DNA of 36,438 nucleotides from JBMYZL01 sp965661765 (GTDB taxonomy: Bacteria; Bacteroidota; Bacteroidia; Flavobacteriales_D; Sanyastnellaceae). Location of the stretch: NCBI GenBank assembly GCA_965661765.1, contig CBFIFE010000023.1:1-36438 (forward strand), written 5' to 3'. The notes below the pieces were generated by a model that searched no databases, had not been told where the DNA came from, and saw nothing but the letters and a program-made list of their open reading frames with translations. Shown here piece by piece: positions 31,537 to 36,438 of the stretch (positions within the stretch are counted from its first letter, which is position 1; each line of letters begins with the position of its first letter). A program made the translations under genes and the position numbers.

Positions 31537-31575
31537 AAAAGCCCCGAATTCTCTTTGAAGAACCGGGGCTTTTTC
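31537..31575. terminator. Bidirectional intrinsic terminator
   Basis: AAAAAGCCCCG (31537-31547) pairs with CGGGGCTTTTT (31565-31575). T-runs exist on both strands, so it can end the tRNA transcript on the plus strand and the T9SS protein transcript (stop at 31603) on the minus strand. Confidence 0.9.
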
Positions 31576-31602
31576 GTGGTCTGTCGTGTTGTCGTTTCCG
31601 TG

Positions 31603-33141
31603 TTATCGTTTTGATGCGACGACAAAAGGTGCGGATTGCTCGAGCTCTCTTTCGTTTTGCGGGCCGCGAAGCAGGTACAGCCCCGGCGGCACATGTCCGG
31701 GAATCGGCCACTCGCCGTCCCTGCCAACGAGCTCTGCGACGGTTCGGCCATCGCTCAGGGAAATGAGCGAGGCGGTGGTGGCGGGTTGTCCTGAGCGCCA
31801 TGTGAGGGTTTGCCCAGCAGCGCAGGGGTTGGGGAAAACGGCGGCGCGAAGTGGGGCGGGCTCCTCGGGCAAGTGGGTCGGGGTGCTGGGGATGACCTCA
31901 AAGTGTTGGGCAACGTGGACGGATCCGCCATTGGCCCCTGTGCGCATCCCCGACCAATCCACTGGTCCATACCCCGAAATCAGGAAGGTGCCATCTGGCG
32001 TGGGTTGCCCAGGGCCATTTGACCAATCGCCCGTGAGCATGCCCCCCACGGATTGGCTGATGTTCAGCGCGGTGGTTCCGTCCCATTCGACCCAAACCGT
32101 ATCGCTGACAGCGATGCTTGACGTGGCGGGCGCCGGGGTCGACAAATCGTGGAACTGAAGATTTGCCCACTCGCTGATGACGCCAGTGCTGCTGGTGTTG
32201 AGGGTGAAGAGGAGCTCGCCAGTGCTGCAATCGACGACCCGAACTTTTCCGTCTTGGACGTAATAAAACCGATTGTTGAAGGGGTCAAGGTCGCACTGAC
32301 CGGATTGGATGCCATCCATGGACAGCACATCGCCACTCACAAATTCCCATTCACCAGCGGGCAACACCTTTTTGACCAGCCGCAGTTCACTCTGAAACCA
32401 AGGACCGTAGGGGTCGAAGTTGTCTGGTTCGCGTTTGTGGAGGGCATAGAGGGCATTTTCGATGGGGTGATGGGCGAGGTGGGTGAGGGTTTGGCCTGAA
32501 GCAGTGGAATCCAAATCCGGAATCTCCGACCACCCCAAAAGCCCTCCTGACAAGGCATCCCAGGTGAAGAGTTTGTCGGTGCCCAATAGGTAAAATCGAT
32601 TCCCAGCTGCGTCCAAATCGCAATTTCCGCTGCCGTGATCAGCGCCCACAGCGGGATTGTCTGACAACACCTCCACCTCCCCAGAGGAGGGGTCCACCTC
32701 CACAAGATGAAGGAGGGTATTGCCCAAATCAGAGGTGGAAGCGGCCGTTCCAATCAGCCGGTCATCTGTCCAATCGTAAGCGATATTGGAGAGCCGAACG
32801 TCTGCATTCAAGGGGTTGTCGACCAAAACTTGTTGGATCAATTCGCCCGTGACGGCGTCGGCTGTCACGAGTCGTTGAGGAATCCCGCGCACATAGAAAA
32901 ACCGCTCCCCAAAGCAATCAATGTCCGCGACTCCGGAGGGGTAGCCATCGGAGCTTATGGCTGATTCGGTCAATGTTTCGAGGGAAAAAGGCGCCACTTC
33001 GGTGTGGGTCAGGACGAGTCCACTTGCGGTGTGTTGAAGCGCGACCAATGTGCCCGTTTGGGCTCGCCCCTGGCAGAAACTTGCAAGTGCAAAGACCAAG
33101 GCGCTGGGGGCAAAGACGAGAGGTCTCCAATACGATTTCAT
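31603..33141 (-). CDS. Secreted protein with T9SS sorting domain, function unknown
   Basis: This 512-residue protein begins MKSYWRPLVFAPSALVFALA, a Sec signal peptide likely cut near GRAQ. The body has regularly spaced blocks (CDLDAAGNRFYLLGTDKLFT, CDLDPFNNRFYYVQDGKVRV, DIDCFGERFFYVRG) that share a DxDxxxNRFYY pattern, suggesting repeated propeller blades. The last 75 or so residues (AAVFPNPCAAGQTLTW, SLSDGRTV, PPGLYLL) are a T9SS type-A sorting domain, so it should be exported across the outer membrane. Longer starts exist upstream but would put charged residues before the signal peptide. No catalytic motif is recognised. Confidence 0.85.
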   Translation of the reverse strand: MKSYWRPLVFAPSALVFALASFCQGRAQTGTLVALQHTASGLVLTHTEVAPFSLETLTESAISSDGYPSGVADIDCFGERFFYVRGIPQRLVTADAVTGELIQQVLVDNPLNADVRLSNIAYDWTDDRLIGTAASTSDLGNTLLHLVEVDPSSGEVEVLSDNPAVGADHGSGNCDLDAAGNRFYLLGTDKLFTWDALSGGLLGWSEIPDLDSTASGQTLTHLAHHPIENALYALHKREPDNFDPYGPWFQSELRLVKKVLPAGEWEFVSGDVLSMDGIQSGQCDLDPFNNRFYYVQDGKVRVVDCSTGELLFTLNTSSTGVISEWANLQFHDLSTPAPATSSIAVSDTVWVEWDGTTALNISQSVGGMLTGDWSNGPGQPTPDGTFLISGYGPVDWSGMRTGANGGSVHVAQHFEVIPSTPTHLPEEPAPLRAAVFPNPCAAGQTLTWRSGQPATTASLISLSDGRTVAELVGRDGEWPIPGHVPPGLYLLRGPQNERELEQSAPFVVASKR

Positions 33142-33170
33142 GAAGGAGAAACATTTTTTTCGGCAAAGTG

Positions 33171-33200
33171 TTGCGTGAAATCCAAACTGCTCTAATTTTC
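33171..33200 (+). promoter_or_regulatory. Candidate promoter of the acidic microprotein unit
   Basis: TTG (33171-33173), 19 nt, then TAATTTTC (33193-33200), one mismatch from TAnnTTTG. Transcription would begin about 40 nt before the microprotein ATG. Confidence 0.45.
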
Positions 33201-33246
33201 CCGCATTGTTCTTTTTGATTTTGTGTTTCACTTGAACCTTGGAGCG

Positions 33247-33354
33247 ATGAAAAATTTGTTCTTTGGCTTCGACCCCGACGACGACGAGGACTTCGACTTC
33301 GATGAAGACGATGACTTCGATTTTGATGGGGACGACGCAGATGATGATTGGTGA
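33247..33354 (+). CDS. Very acidic 35-residue microprotein
   Basis: ATG 33247 to TGA 33352-33354 encodes 35 residues: MKNLFFGFDP followed by 25 residues that are almost entirely Asp, Glu, Phe and Gly and end ADDDW. Nineteen of 35 residues are Asp or Glu, and Phe alternates with Asp in the middle. No Lys or Arg occurs after residue 2. The ORF has a candidate promoter 46 nt upstream and a strong hairpin terminator 120 nt downstream, so it could be the only product of its transcript. Codons for Asp vary (GAC and GAT), so it is not a simple DNA repeat. No family is recognised. Acidic proteins of this kind can bind basic proteins, metal ions or mimic DNA, but no role is shown. Confidence 0.6.
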   Translation: MKNLFFGFDPDDDEDFDFDEDDDFDFDGDDADDDW

Positions 33355-33362
33355 TCGAAGGT

Positions 33363-33395
33363 GAGACAGCGGTTTCAGATCGGCATTGCTGTCTC
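33363..33395. other. Inverted repeat downstream of the microprotein
   Basis: GAGACAGC (33363-33370) and GCTGTCTC (33388-33395) form a perfect 8-bp stem with a 17-nt loop. It could be part of the microprotein mRNA 3' end or a small RNA. The rest of 33396-33474 shows no feature. Confidence 0.45.
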
Positions 33396-33474
33396 GAGAA
33401 GATCAAACATTGCACCCGAAGACGCATTCGGGGAATCCGACTCAAGTGAATCTTGATCGGGAGGGGCAACGATG

Positions 33475-33521
33475 AAAACACCGCTGCTGTGCACTGGAGA
33501 AGGGCACGGCAGCGGTGTTTT
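33475..33521. terminator. Long bidirectional terminator hairpin
   Basis: AAAACACCGCTGC (33475-33487) pairs with GCAGCGGTGTTTT (33509-33521), extended by TGTGC/GCACG around an 11-nt loop. With A/T ends on both strands it can end the microprotein transcript on the plus strand and the haloperoxidase transcript (stop at 33581) on the minus strand. Confidence 0.85.
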
Positions 33522-33580
33522 CGCAATGTGAAAGGCAAAGGCCTTCTGCCGCTCCGTCAACCGGCGGCAAAGTCGTGCGC

Positions 33581-35749
33581 TCAGGGCTGACAGGGTTCGC
33601 CGAACACACTCAGAAAGAGCAACAGATCAGGTGCGCCGACAATGCCGTTGTTGTCCAAATCAAAAGGTCCCGTCCAAGGGTTGCTGACCGCACTCAGAAA
33701 TGGCAAAAGGTCGCTGATGTTGACGACCGCATCCCCGTTGAAATCGCCTGGACATTCTCCAGACGGCAAAAAGCCGCTGCCCCCGCACCCCATGGCGTAT
33801 TGTGGAAACGCGTAGCCCTCTGCGCAGAAGAAGGCATCAATGCCCACCTGCTGCCCAATCGCTCGCCCACGCCCATCGTCCATCGGTGGATGGATTCCAC
33901 CCCACATCCGGCTCAGCGCGCTTTCATTGGCGGCGTCATAATATGTCGCCCATTGCAAATCGAAACTCACAGAAGGGCCCTCCTCGAAGACGAGGAATTG
34001 GTTTTGTTCCATGTGATAGCTGCCCAATCCGCCCGGGAAATAAGGTGTGCCAGTGAGCAATGTCAATACTTCTGCAGCAGCCCGAGAAAAAGTCGAATGC
34101 CCACTGACATAGCCGGCAAAAGGCGGTGTGACAAAAGAAGGGCGTTGGTACGGCCACCAGTTCTTCGCCAGCATCCAGTCCACCCCTGCCTGGTCAATGT
34201 TCGGAATCTCAATGAAATTGGGGCCTTGCCAAGTATAGATTTTGACCTCTCCGACAAATTCGTCATTTGTTCCCGCGAGAGGGTCGCCTGGCTCAACGAG
34301 CTCGGACAGACCTGGGATCAGCGGCATTCCACCAGGATGGTAGTTGGGCAGCTGCGGGTCGGAGGATTGGCCCAGTTCTGCCATGTATCTGACGGCCGAC
34401 GCAGGTCGAACGTAGTCGTAGTAGCCCTTGATGCTCCAGGTGGCCACGGCGCTGTCGTGCATGGCCCCAGCCAATGCCAAGTAGGCCTTTGCCGTGAACT
34501 CCAACGATGGGATGAGCGGTCCTTGGCCACGCCAGCGGGATTCAAACCCATCCGAAAGCATGACGTCATTGAGCAGGGTGAACCAGTGCCCCGGGGGCGT
34601 TTCCGAATCTGGACCATCGGCCCAAAACTCAGCAATGCAACGCGCGTAATCCCCACGCGGAACGATGTTCGCAGCATACGACTCTCCGGTGAAGGGATTG
34701 ATTTCATGGCCAGGGGTGTTGTGCCCCCCGTCGAAAAAGTCATAAAAGTCTGGAAAGTCCTCAATCGCCGTGACGAAGCTGCCATCCGTCCCCACACCCG
34801 CTGGGGAGATGTCCATCATCACACCATCGAAAGGATTGTGGTGACTCTGCCAAACCGGCACCATCATGAAATTCCACTTCCAAGGATCATCCAATCCGCC
34901 CGTCTCCGGGTCGAAATACGCCGGATCACCTGGGTCATGCCAAACATGATACACGCACCCGTCGCGCTCTTTCAACTCCAACATCGCCGAGTCCAACGCA
35001 AATGGTGTCACCTTGCCCCATTCAGGGCCCACGAATTCAGGCACCCCAGCGATGGGGTTTCCCGACTGGTCGATGAAAACACTCAGCGAAATGGCCTGCC
35101 AATGATCGGGGTCAATCACGTCCGGATTCCCGAAGTTCTCCATTTCAATCGGTGGATTGACCGCCTCGTAACAATCGGGGGCGAAGCCATTCTGTTCGTT
35201 GGAGCCGTCTTGGAGCCCGAAGGCAATGATTTGGCCTGCCATGTAGTTCCCCAGAGCAGCAGGACCATCATTCACATAATCTTCCGAATCAAAACCAGGA
35301 TCGTAGCCGAATTGCGCCATCCGCCCATTGATGTTCGCCAGCGTCAAATCCCCATCTGGACTGTCCGCAAAACGATGCGTCATGATCCGGTAGATGGCAT
35401 AACTGATCGCCTCGTGGCGCGCTGCTTCTACAGCCACCGGCGTCTCCGGAATGGGCACACCTTCAAACGGACACTCGAAAGCCCCCCAGGACTTGCCGAG
35501 CAGAAATGACTCCGTGGCGCCATCCGTTTCGTACGCCGTCCAAATGTCGAACATCGCGATGCTCGTGTGCAGCAAGTTTCGGGCATGAACCGTAGGCCGG
35601 GCAAAATCGTTCCGAATTCCTTCCAACACCTCTTCATTCCAAATGTGGGCGACGTTTTCCTCGATTTGAGCGTCCACCCTGGTTCCCGTCGCTAGCCCCA
35701 CCACCGCAATGGCAATGGCCAACAACCGGTGCGTCCCTGAAATCCTCAT
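33581..35749 (-). CDS. Secreted vanadium-haloperoxidase-like (PAP2) protein with dockerin-like tail
   Basis: This 722-residue exported protein has a signal peptide (MRISGTHRLLAIAIAVVGLA, cut near VDAQ). The vanadate/phosphate-binding motifs are present in order: KGYYDYVRPASAVRY near residue 437 (Lys, Arg), GYVSGHSTFSRAAAE near 544 (Ser-Gly-His), and SRMWGGIHPPMDDGR near 618 (Arg, His). This family includes vanadium haloperoxidases and acid phosphatases; the activity cannot be told by eye. The last 55 or so residues hold two Ca-binding, dockerin-like EF loops (GDFNGDAVVNISDLLPFL and FDLDNNGIVGAPDLLLFL). No T9SS sorting domain is seen. The ATG at 35749 starts the signal peptide. A promoter is at 35759-35790. 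Confidence 0.88.
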   Translation of the reverse strand: MRISGTHRLLAIAIAVVGLATGTRVDAQIEENVAHIWNEEVLEGIRNDFARPTVHARNLLHTSIAMFDIWTAYETDGATESFLLGKSWGAFECPFEGVPIPETPVAVEAARHEAISYAIYRIMTHRFADSPDGDLTLANINGRMAQFGYDPGFDSEDYVNDGPAALGNYMAGQIIAFGLQDGSNEQNGFAPDCYEAVNPPIEMENFGNPDVIDPDHWQAISLSVFIDQSGNPIAGVPEFVGPEWGKVTPFALDSAMLELKERDGCVYHVWHDPGDPAYFDPETGGLDDPWKWNFMMVPVWQSHHNPFDGVMMDISPAGVGTDGSFVTAIEDFPDFYDFFDGGHNTPGHEINPFTGESYAANIVPRGDYARCIAEFWADGPDSETPPGHWFTLLNDVMLSDGFESRWRGQGPLIPSLEFTAKAYLALAGAMHDSAVATWSIKGYYDYVRPASAVRYMAELGQSSDPQLPNYHPGGMPLIPGLSELVEPGDPLAGTNDEFVGEVKIYTWQGPNFIEIPNIDQAGVDWMLAKNWWPYQRPSFVTPPFAGYVSGHSTFSRAAAEVLTLLTGTPYFPGGLGSYHMEQNQFLVFEEGPSVSFDLQWATYYDAANESALSRMWGGIHPPMDDGRGRAIGQQVGIDAFFCAEGYAFPQYAMGCGGSGFLPSGECPGDFNGDAVVNISDLLPFLSAVSNPWTGPFDLDNNGIVGAPDLLLFLSVFGEPCQP

Positions 35750-35758
35750 ATTGATATG

Positions 35759-35790
35759 CAAAGTTCTGATCTGAAATCATTCAGGCCAAA
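35759..35790 (-). promoter_or_regulatory. Promoter of the haloperoxidase-like gene
   Basis: On the minus strand TTTG (35787-35790) and GAACTTTG (35759-35766, one mismatch from TAnnTTTG) are 20 nt apart, with the ATG 9 nt after the -7 box. The same GAACTTTG variant precedes the sua5-like gene. Confidence 0.5.
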
Positions 35791-35952
35791 TCCAAGTGCA
35801 TTGCTGGCCGGCCGTTTTCGAACTGAAAAGATAGCGCGACTCATCAAATTACAGCGTGACATTGGTCCTGTTCTGCACAAATTCATTGCAAAACAGGCTC
35901 TGAAGTTCAGTATCTTCACGTTTCTTCTCAAAGCAACCCAAAATCAGGAAAG

Positions 35953-36423
35953 ATGAACTTCAAGAAGGCGGTATGGCTGTGTGCAGCAGTGTCAGTTTTC
36001 GCATCATGCGGCAGTGAAAATCATGGCACAACGTCCCAATCCGATGATGCCCAAGGCGCGCAGCTGTCTCAGGAGCAGGTGTGCGACTGCATCGCCGATA
36101 TGGATGCTGCATTGGAAGAAATCATCGCCGAAGCGGATGACAGCAAGCTGACTTTGCGCGAATGGCTTGGCAAAATGGAGGCGACAGCAGTGGATTGCAT
36201 GAAGGAATCCAAGGATCCAGCGCAAGGCAAGCGGGCATTTGTGGAGATGCAGGAAAAGTGTCCAGGCTTCGCCAAATACCAGTCCAAAGTGGATGCCTTC
36301 CGCACCAAACTCAAGGACTTCAAGGAGCGGGAAACCCCCGAGAGCAACGTCAAGGACATGCGGGAAATCGCTCCAGGTGGCGCGCAGGAGTTGCTGGACA
36401 AGCTGAAAAACGAAAGAAACTGA
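35953..36423 (+). CDS. Small predicted lipoprotein of unknown function
   Basis: This 156-residue protein starts MNFKKAVWLCAAVSVFASCG, a lipoprotein signal with the lipobox FASC. The mature part is helical and charged, with Cys in VCDC, DCMKES and EKCPGF, and a Lys/Glu-rich second half (FRTKLKDFKERETPESNVKD). No domain is recognised. It is divergent from the haloperoxidase-like gene, about 200 bp away. Its stop TGA is followed at once by AACCAGGGAACCAGG, which looks like the start of a fifth repeat array cut by the window end. Confidence 0.82.
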   Translation: MNFKKAVWLCAAVSVFASCGSENHGTTSQSDDAQGAQLSQEQVCDCIADMDAALEEIIAEADDSKLTLREWLGKMEATAVDCMKESKDPAQGKRAFVEMQEKCPGFAKYQSKVDAFRTKLKDFKERETPESNVKDMREIAPGGAQELLDKLKNERN

Positions 36424-36438
36424 ACCAGGGAACCAGGA
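36424..36438 (+). repeat. Possible start of array E (truncated by window end)
   Basis: AACCAGGGAACCAGGA follows the stop codon directly and matches the CCAGGG variants of arrays A and C. Too short to be certain. Confidence 0.4.

Noticed and set aside
33375..33560. 61-codon minus-strand frame through the terminator hairpin
   Set aside because: It runs through a strong terminator stem, has no promoter and no recognisable protein features.
33515..35509. Long open frame of 664 codons on the plus strand
   Set aside because: It is antisense to the haloperoxidase-like gene, rich in Arg/His/Pro and without any domain.

Overview
The window reads as a chromosomal piece of a moderately GC-rich Bacteroidota, most likely order Flavobacteriales. 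The evidence is: near-exact matches to the Bacteroidota -7 promoter box TAnnTTTG in front of many genes; type IX secretion (T9SS) C-terminal sorting domains; methionine synthase split into two polypeptides; a dockerin-like C-terminus of the kind seen in flavobacterial secreted proteins; a Tgt without zinc cysteines; and the Bacteroidota protein family mislabelled 'asparagine synthetase B' next to dnaB. No phage, transposon, CRISPR array or classical defence locus was found.

Layout: (1) 1-615, the 3' end of a 23S rRNA gene, 5S rRNA and a strong terminator. (2) 627-1979, der with its own promoter. (3) 1959-7438, an inorganic-carbon block: SulP/BicA-like transporter, beta-carbonic anhydrase, a divergent LysR regulator, an SbtA-like bicarbonate transporter, and a Sua5/TsaC enzyme that uses bicarbonate and overlaps sbtA by 4 nt. 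(4) 7561-13789, methionine/SAM metabolism: metH1-metH2-metF with ATGA overlaps behind a SAM-I riboswitch, and divergent metK. (5) 13964-19095, pirin, then an operon of an NrtR-like regulator, a T9SS BNR-propeller protein and a family-10 glycosyltransferase. (6) 19198-23678, a propeller lipoprotein, dnaB, and the conserved protein of unknown function. (7) 23690-27109, repeat arrays, a solitary SiaB-like kinase, a small unknown gene, a WYL regulator and a DUF554 membrane protein. (8) 27120-31303, tgt-lptF/G-like and era-ispE as convergent units. (9) 31369-36423, an initiator tRNA unit, a T9SS protein, a 35-residue acidic microprotein unit, a vanadium-haloperoxidase-like protein with a dockerin-like tail, and a small lipoprotein.

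The most unusual features are: four (perhaps five) intergenic arrays of a degenerate 9-nt unit, GACTAGGGT, mostly starting at stop codons and with G-quadruplex spacing; a DnaB ending in DDDAPF, which resembles the SSB C-terminal tip; and an isolated transcription unit whose only ORF is a very acidic 35-residue peptide. The bicarbonate transporter/Sua5 coupling and the overlapping promoters between tgt and DUF554 also deserve a look. All functional statements come from reading motifs by eye; no database search was run.
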